A program made the position numbers and the translations under genes. Shown here one piece after another: positions 16,225 to 25,159 of a stretch of 64,000 bases of DNA; the first letter of the stretch is position 1, and every line of letters begins with the position of its first letter. The stretch spans positions 248,001 to 312,000 of the forward strand of contig NZ_NIJF01000083.1 in assembly GCF_003316765.1 (NCBI RefSeq), written 5' to 3'. The notes beneath the pieces were generated by a model. That model ran no database searches and was not told the DNA's origin. It worked only from the letters and a program-made list of their open reading frames with translations. This DNA comes from Bacillus sp. P14.5. Lineage in GTDB: Bacteria; Bacillota; Bacilli; Bacillales; Bacillaceae_B.

Positions 16225-16449
16225 TTAGTATTTTTCTTCAATCAGGTATTGCTCCCAGGCTTCATCAAAAACCCGCATACTCTCCAGATACAGACCATTC
16301 AATTCCAAGTATGAACTGACCTCGTCATAGTCTTCTGCCTGCTTGGGGAAGGCAAGGTCGTCATACACATTATTGGCGAAGGCTGTGAGTTCATCACGAT
16401 CGGTAGGCTGGCGGTATTTCATCAAGAAGTGGTAGAATGATTTTCTCAT
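16225..16449 (-). CDS. yozE: YozE family protein (SAM-like fold, UPF0346)
   Basis: 74 residues, MRKSFYHFLMKYRQPTDRDELTAFANNVYDDLAFPKQAEDYDEVSSYLELNGLYLESMRVFDEAWEQYLIEEKY, matching YozE in length and sequence. The family is a small helical bundle of unknown role conserved in Firmicutes. AGGAGATTACT precedes the ATG. Monocistronic with its own terminator. Confidence 0.95.
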   Translation of the reverse strand: MRKSFYHFLMKYRQPTDRDELTAFANNVYDDLAFPKQAEDYDEVSSYLELNGLYLESMRVFDEAWEQYLIEEKY

Positions 16450-16504
16450 AGTAATCTCCTGCCCTGTAATAACTGTTTAGTGTATTTATTGCTTTACTTA
16501 AGTT

Positions 16505-16815
16505 GGTTCTTTTCGTAAGGCTGTTTTCGCAAAGATTGTGGCTGTATTAAAAGTAAGGGATTTCCACTCCTTCTATGAAAAAGGGGGAGGGAAAAATTGC
16601 TTTCAAAAGCCAAAATCTTTTAGAAAAGAGCCTTTCGTAAACTTTGTTGCTTTTTAATATAAAGTTGGTAAGATAACACCGTAATTAACCTTAAATATCC
16701 TGGTAAGCAAGAAAGAAAAGAGCTACTCACCCCTATTAGAGAGAACCTTAGTATTAGGGGGGAAAATCCGGCTTTTGGGATTTTTCCGTAAGCAACAGTT
16801 TATGTGACAACAGCC
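16505..16815. mobile_element. Family A element split by a nested A-prime element
   Basis: The left end GGTTCTTTTCGTAA (16505-16518) is cut after 14 bp; it resumes after the insertion as TTTCGTAAACTTTGTTGCT and runs to ACAACAGCC near 16815. Internal landmarks AAGAAAGAAAAGAGCT and CCTTAGTAT are intact. Confidence 0.8.
16519..16632. mobile_element. Family A-prime element (114 bp) inserted in a family A terminal repeat
   Basis: Begins GGCTGTTTTCGCAAAGATTG and ends TTTTAGAAAAGAGCC. The 8-bp TTTCGTAA is present on both sides (16511-16518 and 16633-16640), a perfect target duplication. Compared with 14523-14893 it lacks the R2 cargo: GATTTCCACTCC joins directly to TTCTATG. Confidence 0.88.
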
Positions 16816-16871
16816 TTTGTATTAGAATACATAAACAATCAGGAAACGTAAAGAGAAACGGAAAGCCTCAT

Positions 16872-17159
16872 TCAATCAAAACGGAAATAATTTCTTTTGA
16901 GTTTCCTTTCAATTTTCATCAAATCCCGATATGAAACCCTCTCTCCAAGCGGCTTTGTGTCTATCAACAGGAGCTGGTCTTCCAATTCGATTGTAACCGC
17001 TTCCTCGGTAAACACGATTCCGCACCCGCTGCAAAAAACCTGCGGCGTTCCTGTTATTTCGATTGCCCTTGAACCATCCGGCAATTCCCAAAAAACCGGC
17101 CCTCTGCTTCTATATGCTTGTTCTTCCCCGCACCATTCGCACTCAAACCTTTCAATCAT
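16872..17159 (-). CDS. yokU: YokU family zinc-finger protein
   Basis: 95 residues with two CxxC pairs, CEWCGEEQ at the start and CSGCGIVF in the middle, forming a likely zinc ribbon; the C-terminal half (GERVSYRDLMKIERKLKRNYFRFD) is helical and basic and resembles MqsA/YgiT-type zinc domains. The ATG overlaps the kamA stop by 8 bp, so translation is coupled to kamA. In B. subtilis relatives the gene goes with the lysine aminomutase gene. Its role is unknown; it could be a regulator or accessory protein for the pathway. Confidence 0.88.
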   Translation of the reverse strand: MIERFECEWCGEEQAYRSRGPVFWELPDGSRAIEITGTPQVFCSGCGIVFTEEAVTIELEDQLLLIDTKPLGERVSYRDLMKIERKLKRNYFRFD

Positions 17160-18558
17160 CGGCTGAGTCTGCCTTTTCCATTTTTTTGAGCTGTGCTTGG
17201 AACTTTTTCTCCTTTAACACATCCCTTTTCTCACGAAAATCTTTCAATGACTTATGTTCTGGATTGGTGACATAATTTTCTCTCCTGTTCTGCCTGTGCA
17301 GCCCCTCCGGAACGAGAGTGGATTTCGATTCATTCATGAGTCCTGTAACGCCTATGGACGATTGAAAATCTTTTAATGGATAAATGGAATTAAAGTACTC
17401 GTCTGCCTTGCCCGGTGTATAATTTTCAGGTTCCGGATAGGTGGTGATGACCCCTTCGAAGTTCCGGAGAACCACTTTTCCGGCACTCTGTGAAATAAGG
17501 TAATTCGGCTGAAGTGCAATCTTGCCTCCCCCGCCTGGTGCATCCACAACAAAGGTAGGGACTGCATATCCCGAAGTATGGCCTCTTAAACCTTCGATGA
17601 TTTCAAGCCCTTTTGAAACAGGAGCTCTGAAATGTCCGATTCCTTCTGAAAGGTCACACTGATAAATGTAATAGGGACGGACGCGGATCTTCACAAGGTC
17701 ATGCATCAGTTTCTTCATAATAGGTACGCTGTCATTGATTCCTGCAAGGATGACTGCCTGATTTCCGACAGGAACCCCTGCATCCGCAAGCATCTCACAA
17801 GCTTTTTTGGCTTCCTCGGTTATTTCGATGGAAGTATTGAAATGAGTGTTAAGCCATACGGGGTGATACTTTTTCAGGATGCTGCACAGGTTCTCCGTGA
17901 TTCGATGAGGGAATACTACCGGTGCTCTAGTACCGATGCGGATGATTTCCACATGGGGAATCTCTCTCAGATTCTTCAAGATATATTCAAGAATCTTGTC
18001 ATTAATCAGGAGTCCATCTCCTCCTGAAAGCAGCACATCCCGGACTTGAGGGGTTTCTCGTATATAATTAATTGCTTCATCAAGCTGTTTCTTTGGCACA
18101 CCCATTCCTATTTGGCCCGAAAAGCGCCTTCTTGTACAATAGCGGCAGTACATAGAACACTGATTAGTGACCAGAAAGAGCACTCTGTCAGGATATCTAT
18201 GTGTGAGCCCGGGAACCGGAGAATCTTCATCCTCATGCAGAGGATCCTCCATATCATATTTCGTTTTATGAATCTCCTTTCCTATTGGCACAGACTGCAT
18301 TCTGATAGGGCAACGGGGATCCTGTTCATCCATAAGCCATGCATAATAGGGAGTTATGTTCAGAGGAATGGTCTTCGTGGAAATCCTGACCCCTTCCTCT
18401 TCTTCGGGAGTCAAGTTAATCACTTTTTTCAAATCATCCAGAGTCCTTATTGTATTTGTCAGCTGCCAAATCCAATCATTCCATTGCTCCTCTGTGACAT
18501 CCTTCCATACTTCTATGTCTTTCCAATGTCTCTTCGGCTTATATAAATCATTCAACAT
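17152..18558 (-). CDS. kamA: Lysine 2,3-aminomutase
   Basis: About 468 residues. Converts L-lysine to L-beta-lysine using a [4Fe-4S] cluster, S-adenosylmethionine and pyridoxal phosphate. The radical SAM motif is QCSMYCRYCTRRRF (CxxxCxxC), followed by the SAM-binding SGGDGLL and IGTRAPVVFPHRI. The PLP-lysine region is PTFVVDAPGGGGKIALQPNY, and the C-terminal tail is rich in Lys/Glu as in Bacillus KamA. A TTG at 18568-18570 is in frame, but GGAGAAGGG is better spaced for the ATG at 18556-18558. Overlaps yokU by 8 bp. In B. subtilis the cluster is expressed in the mother cell under sigma-E. Confidence 0.97.
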   Translation of the reverse strand: MLNDLYKPKRHWKDIEVWKDVTEEQWNDWIWQLTNTIRTLDDLKKVINLTPEEEEGVRISTKTIPLNITPYYAWLMDEQDPRCPIRMQSVPIGKEIHKTKYDMEDPLHEDEDSPVPGLTHRYPDRVLFLVTNQCSMYCRYCTRRRFSGQIGMGVPKKQLDEAINYIRETPQVRDVLLSGGDGLLINDKILEYILKNLREIPHVEIIRIGTRAPVVFPHRITENLCSILKKYHPVWLNTHFNTSIEITEEAKKACEMLADAGVPVGNQAVILAGINDSVPIMKKLMHDLVKIRVRPYYIYQCDLSEGIGHFRAPVSKGLEIIEGLRGHTSGYAVPTFVVDAPGGGGKIALQPNYLISQSAGKVVLRNFEGVITTYPEPENYTPGKADEYFNSIYPLKDFQSSIGVTGLMNESKSTLVPEGLHRQNRRENYVTNPEHKSLKDFREKRDVLKEKKFQAQLKKMEKADSADD

Positions 18559-18689
18559 GTGAAGCACCAACCCTTCTCCATCTTTTCACTAGACTGACAG
18601 CCCTTCAATGCAATTTTTCAAGCAGATTTCAAGATACTTCTAGGCTATGTTGGGCCGGGAAAAATGGTTTCTGGTTTTGTTATAAGATT

Positions 18690-19529
18690 TTACCCATCAC
18701 TTAAATCCTTCCACCAAATGTTCATATCCTCCATCTTGTCGAATATATAACAGTTATTCACAAGCCTGCCCCCATAACGATAACCGAGTTGATTAAAGGC
18801 TGCGTTCATTCCGTAAGAAAGCGATCTGGCTATCGTATAGGCACAGTAAATGTGCTGCTTTTCCAGTTCTTCTTCCAGTCCTGCCAACAGCTGTTTCATA
18901 AGGCCCCCTCCTCTGAAAGCTGGAAGTGTGGCACAATCAGTCAACTCAGCACATCGAAGACCTTGATCTATTTCAGCAGACGCAGCACTGATGATTTCAC
19001 CGCTTTTTTCCACAAACAGAAAGACTGTCCCACCTTCAATCGATTTCTGTACATACTCCGGGTCCTGCATGGGTACCGGGTAAACCGGGAAGACCTTTTC
19101 ATACAGTCCAGCCAGCCTTTCAGCATCCCCTTTACCAGCCTTTTGGAGATTGTAGGAATATAAAGGGTGCTTCTCCTCAGGTTTCAGCTGCTGAACCTCT
19201 CCCAAGATCTTGTTGGATTTCTCCCATTCAGAGGAAAGCTTCCTCTCTACAGTCAGGAACTTTGCTAAAAAATAGGCATCACTTCCATGAAAGTATCCTT
19301 TAATAAAAGCCTCCAGCTCGTAACCTTTTTCTAAAAAAGCATGCAGATGTTCAGTTTGCGACTTGACGATCACTTTCTCCGCAGCAGAGGCATTTGCTGC
19401 TTTATCAATTATTTGATTTACTTCTTCCAACTTCCCAGAATAACTGTCGACCCTTATCCTTTCATTAAAGGAATCGCAATAGATATTGACGACCGCTTTT
19501 TTTCCTGTGATTTCCTTGCTGAATTGCAT
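18690..19529 (-). CDS. ablB: Beta-lysine N6-acetyltransferase (AblB/YodP)
   Basis: 279 residues with a C-terminal GNAT domain (about 125-270): PVYPVPMQDPEYVQKSIEGGTVFLFVEKSGEIISAASAEI, the acetyl-CoA loop LPAFRGGGLMKQLLAGLEEEL, and NQLGYRYGGRLVNNCYI. The N-terminal part (KAVVNIYCDSFNERIRVDSYSG...) is typical of AblB/YodP. With KamA it would make N-epsilon-acetyl-beta-lysine; in Bacillus the same pair may instead serve lysine breakdown during sporulation. AGGGAAC precedes the ATG. It lies upstream of kamA on the same strand with a 130-bp gap that shows no terminator I can support. Confidence 0.92.
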   Translation of the reverse strand: MQFSKEITGKKAVVNIYCDSFNERIRVDSYSGKLEEVNQIIDKAANASAAEKVIVKSQTEHLHAFLEKGYELEAFIKGYFHGSDAYFLAKFLTVERKLSSEWEKSNKILGEVQQLKPEEKHPLYSYNLQKAGKGDAERLAGLYEKVFPVYPVPMQDPEYVQKSIEGGTVFLFVEKSGEIISAASAEIDQGLRCAELTDCATLPAFRGGGLMKQLLAGLEEELEKQHIYCAYTIARSLSYGMNAAFNQLGYRYGGRLVNNCYIFDKMEDMNIWWKDLSDG

Positions 19530-19679
19530 GCTGTTCCCTGCTTTCTCTTTTTAACTATTTTTCACTGAACCGGTAATTATTTGAACCTCACTCTAATAGC
19601 GCCAGTATAATTTTTAAATAAACTGACTCTGGCACCTTGTTAATGATCATTAAGCACCCCCTGGTTGGGTACGTCTCTC

Positions 19680-20944
19680 TTAGGCATCAGGTCCGCCACA
19701 CCACTTGATAAGGGCATAGGCAATCACTTCTGCTGCAAGCAGGATTTTGGGGACTTCAATGTATTCATTTGCATCGTGAGCCGCTTCGGTGGTGCCGGGT
19801 CCAAATACGATGACAGGAATATTTCCTCCCTTTGACAAAATCCCTCCATCTGTCCCCCATGGTGAAGCTTCGATGACCGGATTGGAATCCAATACGTTTT
19901 TATAGGCGTCTGCCATCACACCCAGGAATGGATGGTCAGGTTCAAGACTTCCAGGCTGCCACCTTCCTCCAAACCACTCCAACTGTACAGGATGGTGTTC
20001 AAACCAGCTGTCATTCTCGGAAAGCTTCTTCAGGCAAGATCCTAATTCGTTCTCAACTTCTTCCATCGTTTCATTCGGTCCAACACCGATTCTTCCCTCT
20101 ATCACTGCCAAGTCCGGGACTGAGGATGGCCATTTACCACTCTCAAATTTTCCTATATTAATTGGGAAAGGGATTGGTATATTTCTATAAAGGGGATCTG
20201 TCACATTCTCATTTCTTTTTCGTTCCAGCAGCTGCAGTGCATTTAAGACGGCAGCAGCCTTTTCAATTGCACTCACCCCCTCATAGCGGGTCCCGCCGTG
20301 AGCCTGCTTCCCTCTTATAGACAATCTGAACCACATGGAGCCCTGCTGTTTCGGGAACATTTTTAAGTTCGTTGGTTCAGGAATGATCGCAGCATCTGCT
20401 GTGTAGCCCCTTAGCAATGCAGCCAAGGTACCTGTCCCTCCGCTTTCTTCTTCAATTACACTCTGAAAAATGATATCCCCTTTTAGATCAATCCCATTTT
20501 CTCTTAATGCTTCAATTGCAAGTAATAGAGATACTGTTCCGCCCTTCATGTCGGTTGATCCTCTGCCGAAGACCTTTCCGTTAAGGTACTCTCCGCTATA
20601 TGGGTCGATAGTCCAGGCAGTTTCATCTCCTTCAGGCACCACATCAATATGTCCATTAAGGATGATTGACCTTCCTCCGCCTTTCCCTTTTATCACTCCA
20701 ACAACATTGGGGTTTCCCTGGAATTCTTCACGGTCGCAGCGATAGAATGGGTGGTTCTCTATCTCCTTTTTTCGATTTCCCAAATATCCAGTTCCATTCC
20801 TAATTCTCTGCATTTCTCTATAATGACCGCTTGTGCTTTGGATTCATTGCCGCGGACACTTTTTTCCTGTATTAGCTTTTGCAAGAGACGGACAGCCTGC
20901 GTTTCCTGGCTGTGAATCCATTGTTTGACCGCATTTTTGTCCAT
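19680..20944 (-). CDS. yodQ: M20 family metallohydrolase YodQ (ArgE/DapE type), frameshifted at A6
   Basis: The start is the ATG at 20942-20944 behind AAGGAAGTG. About 57 residues in (ELDIWEIEK) the frame ends unless one A is added to the A6 run at 20767-20772, after which the protein continues KKEIENHPFYRCDREEFQGNPNVVG to a total of about 422 residues. Metal ligands of M20 peptidases are visible: LNGHIDVVP (His, Asp), GRGSTDMKGG (Asp), QSVIEEESGG (Glu-Glu) and a late AAHDANEYI (His). The likely role is removing an N-acyl group from an acetylated beta-lysine derivative. Part of the yodT-kamA group but separated from yodR by a 570-bp repeat-filled gap. Confidence 0.9.
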
Positions 20945-21052
20945 TTCTTTCACTTCCTTTTTACATAATATAATGTTCACTTCACGTTTTTTACCTAACC
21001 TGAAGTTTTGTCATCATGGAGGAACATATTGCAGGAATTTTCTCTTGAGGTT

Positions 21053-21440
21053 TCTTTTAGTAAGCTTCTATGGGACACTTGATCGGTTTCAGCGAAGTGC
21101 TTCTTAGGTTTCTCCTATGGAACACTTAAGCGCTTTTTTCCCAGCGAAGTGTCTTTTAGAATGCTTCTATTTCACACTTGAGCGCTTTTTTCTCAGCGAA
21201 GTGTCTTATAGAATGCTTCTATGTCACACTTGAGCGCTTTTTTCTCAGCGAAGTGTCTTATAGAATGCTTCTATGTCACACTTGAGCGCTTTTTTCCCAG
21301 CGAAGTGTCTTTTAGTAAGCTTCTATTTCACACTTGAGCGCTTTTTTCCCAGCGAAGTGTCTTTTAGTAAGCTTCTATTTCACACTTAAGCGCTTTTTTC
21401 CCAGCGAAGTGTCTTATAGAATGCTACTATGCACTTGGGT
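21053..21440. repeat. Intergenic hairpin array, 52-bp period, about 7 units
   Basis: Units such as GAAGTGTCTTATAGAATGCT + TCTATGTCACACTTGAGCGC + TTTTTTCTCAGC repeat with few changes. Each unit holds AAGTGT facing ACACTT and a T-rich run, so it can fold. The array fills the gap between yodR and yodQ. Copies in the centre are nearly identical, indicating recent expansion. Confidence 0.9.
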
Positions 21441-21517
21441 GCTTCTGTCTCGTGGAAGCAACTTAACTTTTTAATAATGAAATTTTTCATACAATGACCT
21501 TAAAATCGCCGGAGTGT

Positions 21518-22177
21518 TTAAATGAACATCAGATTCTCAGATACTTCAAAATCAGCTTCTGTATTTAGGGTAAGATCAGCCAGTGTGTATGGTTTAAATA
21601 TTTCCAGGAGCCTTATTCCAGTTGCAGTTACTTCAAACACCCCCATATTTGTGATGAGCATGCTCACACATTTTGGAGCAGTCAACGGCAGCTTGCATTC
21701 TTTAACGATTTTGCTGTTTCCGTATTTATCACAGTGAGCCATCAACACAATGACTTTTTTAGTCTTCATCGCTAATTCGGTTGCTCCTCCCATCCCGGGA
21801 ACTTTCTGACCGGGAATGATCCAGTTGGCGAGATCTCCTTTTTGGCTAACCTCAAGAGCCCCCAGGATTGTGAGATCAAGCAGTCCCCTTCTGATGATGC
21901 TGAAAGCCGTCAAGCTGTCAAAATAACTTCCCCCAGTTTCCAGGGTGACCGGGAATCCCCCGGCATTGCAAAGGTTCTGGTCTTCCTCCCCAGGCACTGG
22001 TGTCTTTCCAATTCCCAGGACTCCATTTTCCGCATGAAAGAGGACGTTTTTCACCCCATCCAGATGATTCGGAACTATAGAAGGTATACCGATTCCCAAA
22101 TTAACGACCATGCCATCACGGATCTCTCTAGCTGCTCTGGCTGCCATCTTATTTTTCTCTGTTACTCCCAAGCCCAC
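21518..22177 (-). CDS. yodR: CoA-transferase subunit B (YodR)
   Basis: 219 residues of the SCOT/AtoA type. The catalytic glutamate lies in FHAENGVLGIG; other family motifs are VNLGIGIPSIVPNHL near the start and GAKSGDL-like GALEVSQKGDLANWIIPGQKVPGMGGATELA. Works with YodS to transfer CoA between an acyl-CoA and a carboxylic acid, here probably a lysine-degradation intermediate. A GTG start lies inside the end of yodS (16-bp overlap) with AAAGGGGTGG upstream, so the two subunits are translationally coupled. Confidence 0.95.
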   Translation of the reverse strand: MGLGVTEKNKMAARAAREIRDGMVVNLGIGIPSIVPNHLDGVKNVLFHAENGVLGIGKTPVPGEEDQNLCNAGGFPVTLETGGSYFDSLTAFSIIRRGLLDLTILGALEVSQKGDLANWIIPGQKVPGMGGATELAMKTKKVIVLMAHCDKYGNSKIVKECKLPLTAPKCVSMLITNMGVFEVTATGIRLLEIFKPYTLADLTLNTEADFEVSENLMFI

Positions 22178-22848
22178 TTCCAGTCCACCCCTTTAGAAAG
22201 AACGATTTTATCAATGAAAACTCCGGGTGTTACAATTTCCTCCGGATTGAGCTCACCCGGTTCCACAATTTCTTCCGCTTCCACGATTGTGATATCTGAG
22301 GCCATTGCCACTAAAGGGTTGGTATTTCTTGCGCTTTTGTCATAGACAAGATTCCCAAGCTTATCAGCTTTCTTTGCATAGATGATACCTGCTTCTGCTG
22401 TCAACGCTGTTTCGGTGAGATACGTTTTCCCTTCGATTTCAATCGTCATCTTGCCTTTATTCAAAAATGGGTCATCCCAGCCAACATCCGTGATAATTCC
22501 GTACAATCCGCTTCCACCCGCTCTTATTCTTTCAGCAAGAATTCCTTGAGGAGAGAATTCCACTTCCAATTTCCCTTCGCTCATCAGCCTTCCAGCCACA
22601 GGATTACTTCCAATATGAGAGGCAATCACTTTTGCTGCTCTTCCTTCTGAAACGAGCTGTCCTATCCCGATTGAAGGAAATCCTGTATCGTTTCCTATTA
22701 AGGTTAGACCAGATAGTTCCCAATGAAGAAGATGTTTGATTATTGTAGGAGGTGATCCCACGCCCCCGAAACCCCCAAACATTAATGTCATGCCATTTCG
22801 GAAAAATCCCTTTATTTCTTCGTAATCACAGACCTTTTGTTCCCCCAT
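22162..22848 (-). CDS. yodS: CoA-transferase subunit A (YodS)
   Basis: About 228 residues, AtoD/SCOT alpha type: GMTLMFGGFGGVGSPPTIIKHLL at the start, the substrate region LVSEGRAAKVIASHIGSNP and SPQGILAERIRAGGSGLYGIITD in the middle, and YDKSARNTNPLVAMASDITIVEAEEIV near the end. Start ATG at 22846-22848 behind GGAAGGGAAG. Follows yodT by about 20 bp and overlaps yodR, a compact three-gene unit. Confidence 0.95.
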   Translation of the reverse strand: MGEQKVCDYEEIKGFFRNGMTLMFGGFGGVGSPPTIIKHLLHWELSGLTLIGNDTGFPSIGIGQLVSEGRAAKVIASHIGSNPVAGRLMSEGKLEVEFSPQGILAERIRAGGSGLYGIITDVGWDDPFLNKGKMTIEIEGKTYLTETALTAEAGIIYAKKADKLGNLVYDKSARNTNPLVAMASDITIVEAEEIVEPGELNPEEIVTPGVFIDKIVLSKGVDWKWAWE

Positions 22849-22867
22849 GTTCTTCCCTTCCTTCAAT

Positions 22868-24180
22868 TCATATCTCTGTAATGGCTTTAAACGTTCTTTC
22901 TAACCGGTTTATCAGCTCATCCAATTCAGGTAATGTAATTGTGAATGGGGGAGCAATCAGAATTGCCGAACCGCTTCGCCCGTCAATACCTGCAGCTGCT
23001 GGATAAAGAAGGAGTCCTTCCCTCTTCGCTCCATCTACCAGTAATGAAGTAAAAGCTGCATCTATTTTTTCCCGTTAACAGACCCCGCGAATTCAATCCC
23101 TATCATCAGCCCTTTTCCCCGGACATCCCCGATAATAGAATAGTTCTTCTTCATTATCTTCAATTGATTTTGCAGATACTTAGATTTCTCTCCAACTCCT
23201 TCAATCATCTTCTCTGATTTAATGAGTTTAAGGACAGCGAGGGCTGCCGCACTTGAAAGAGGATTTGCACTGAAGGTATGACCGCTCATTATGACTTGCG
23301 AGCCCTGAAGAATCGGTTCCAAAACTTCCTTTGTTACAAGCGCAGCGGCAATAGGGGCATACCCAGCACTCAAGCCCTTGCCCAGCGCCACTATGTCGGG
23401 TTGGACTCCCCAATGTTCCATAGCCAAAAAAGTGCCTGTTCTTCCACAGCCCGTCATCACCTCGTCTGCAATGAAAAGAATCTCATATTTTTCACATATT
23501 TCTTTCACAACCTTGAAATATTCCGGGGGTGCCTCTATTGCCCCTCCTGCTGCTCCGATAACAGGCTCAGCGATAAACGCAGCAACATTTCCTTCTCCTA
23601 TTCTTCTAATCACTGTTTCAAGCTGTCTGGCACATTGAACATTGCATGCGGGATAGGTTTTGCCGAATGGGCATTGATAACAATATGGGGGTTCAACGGC
23701 CGGCCAGTCTCCCACAAATGAATCAAACCTTTCCCTTCTGACAGGGTGCCCAGAGGCTGATAAAGCTCCAAATGTAATTCCGTGATAGCTTAACCAACGG
23801 GAGATCACTCTGCGTTTGGAAGGCCTTCCTTTCTCCTGCCAATGCTGAATAGCAATCTTTACAGCGGTTTCAACTGCTTCTGAACCGCTGTTGACCAGGA
23901 AGCACCAATCCAGCCCCGTTTCTTGTGAAAGAAGGGCAGCAAGTTGTTCACTTGGCTCGTTCGTGAACTGCGAACGATAAACAAACGAAACCTGCTGCCC
24001 TTGCCTGTAAATAGCTTGCAATATTTCCTGAATTCCATGGCCGATATTAGCTGTCACTGCACCAGAACATGCATCCAGGTATTCAAAACCCTCCTTGTCA
24101 TAAAGAAATACACCCTTGCCATAATCGATTTCGGGATAACCCTCCGATAGCATCGGTTTGATTAGGTGAGAACGAGGCAT
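22868..24180 (-). CDS. yodT: Class III aminotransferase YodT, frameshifted at A6
   Basis: The 372 N-terminal residues hold the PLP enzyme core: ACSGAVTANIGHG, LVNSGSEAVETAVKIA, SYHGITFGALSASGHP, EPVIGAAGGAIEAPPEYF, FIADEVMTGCGRTG (cofactor Asp) and ALGKGLSAGYAPIAA (Schiff-base Lys). The frame stops at GSVNGKK, but adding one A to the A6 run at 23065-23070 continues with IDAAFTSLLVDGAKREGLLLYPAAAGIDGRSGSAILIAPPFTIT to a TGA at 22868, giving the normal length of about 437. It would remove the beta- or epsilon-amino group of a beta-lysine derivative. First gene of the cluster, no clear promoter recognised. Confidence 0.92.
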
Positions 24181-24535
24181 GAAACCCCCTCCTGATTTAT
24201 AGTGGAGTTCTACTCTTACTAATACTTATGTTTAATTAGGAGAATCTTTCTTGAAAAAGTTAAACTTAAAGTGCAAGCTCGAATCCTGTTTAAGAATTAT
24301 CTCTTGTGAATGCTGACTGACAGTATGAATTCTGCCAAACTGATACCATCTTCTGTTTGTACGGCATTCTGACTCTATAAATTCAGACAATCCACCATTC
24401 TATTTGAAGACACCATGACCGTACCTAACCCGTCAAACTACCCTATTCACCCCTCTGAACAGCTCCCTGACTGGACTGGCCTGCAAATCAAAATGTCCTG
24501 TAACCCCATATGACCCTGATTTAAAATTTTTCAAC

Positions 24536-24566
24536 AAAAAAGACCGATTTAGATATCGGCCTTTTT
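24536..24566 (-). terminator. Terminator of the YjcZ-family gene
   Basis: AAGGCCGAT faces ATCGGTC on the minus strand (one G-T pair), followed by seven T. 24181-24535 between yodT and this hairpin holds no supported gene. Confidence 0.8.
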
Positions 24567-24598
24567 AAGCGTTACGTCAGTTAGTATTCAGCTTTACA

Positions 24599-24751
24599 TC
24601 AGCATTTAGGCGCGTAGCAAACCGCCCCGATAATGATCAATAAGATAAACAGCACAACTATCAGCGCGAATCCACCCGCATATCCCGCACCAGCTACAGG
24701 TGCTGCAGGATAAGCATAGCAACAATTGTCATATCCGTAATGCATATACAT
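24599..24751 (-). CDS. YjcZ family small sporulation protein
   Basis: 50 residues: a Tyr/Gly/Ala-rich head (MYMHYGYDNCCYAYPAAPVAGAGYAGG) then the family hydrophobic core GFALIVVLFILLIIIGAVCYAPKC. AGGAGTGGT precedes the ATG. Members include SscA, a spore-coat assembly protein of B. subtilis. A CATANNNTA box upstream fits late mother-cell expression. Confidence 0.85.
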   Translation of the reverse strand: MYMHYGYDNCCYAYPAAPVAGAGYAGGFALIVVLFILLIIIGAVCYAPKC

Positions 24752-24783
24752 ACCACTCCTCGGATTTATTTCTGCTTCACCAT

Positions 24784-24792
24784 TAAAGTATG
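24784..24792 (-). promoter_or_regulatory. Possible sigma-K type -10 element of the YjcZ gene
   Basis: On the minus strand CATACTTTA fits CATANNNTA, 33 bp before the start codon, with an ACA about 15-16 bp further upstream as a candidate -35. Confidence 0.45.
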
Positions 24793-24933
24793 TATAAAGC
24801 GCCTAATGTGTTTGGGCTTTTGCCCAGATAGAGCAGGATAACATTTAGAAGAAGCACTTCCCCAAAGTTCCAATTTGCTTTATACTTATCAAAATAGTAA
24901 ACACTTTTAGGGTTCAACTGTAAGAAACCGTTA

Positions 24934-25122
24934 GGCTCTTTTCGTAAACTTTGTGGCTATTTGATATTAATTGCGAAAGATAGCGCCATAATTAACCGGA
25001 AAACCTGTAAAACAAGAGAGAAAAGAGCTTCTTTATTCTTTTAGAGCGAAAAAGCCTAGTATCCAGGGGGAAAATCCGGCTTTTGGAATTTTCCGAAAGC
25101 AACAATGTATGCGAAAATAGCC
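24934..25122. mobile_element. MITE-like element, family A
   Basis: Left end GGCTCTTTTCGTAAACTTTG and right end GAAAGCAACAATGTATGCGAAAATAGCC; 189 bp, non-coding, just upstream of the DUF502 gene. Flanks are only loosely similar (6 of 8), suggesting an old insertion. Confidence 0.82.
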
Positions 25123-25159
25123 CACCTTTAAGAACTTTAGAAGCAACGAGGAGATCAGG

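Noticed and set aside
21053..21440. Possible CRISPR array
   Set aside because: The whole 52-bp unit repeats with no unique spacers, and there are no cas genes in the window.
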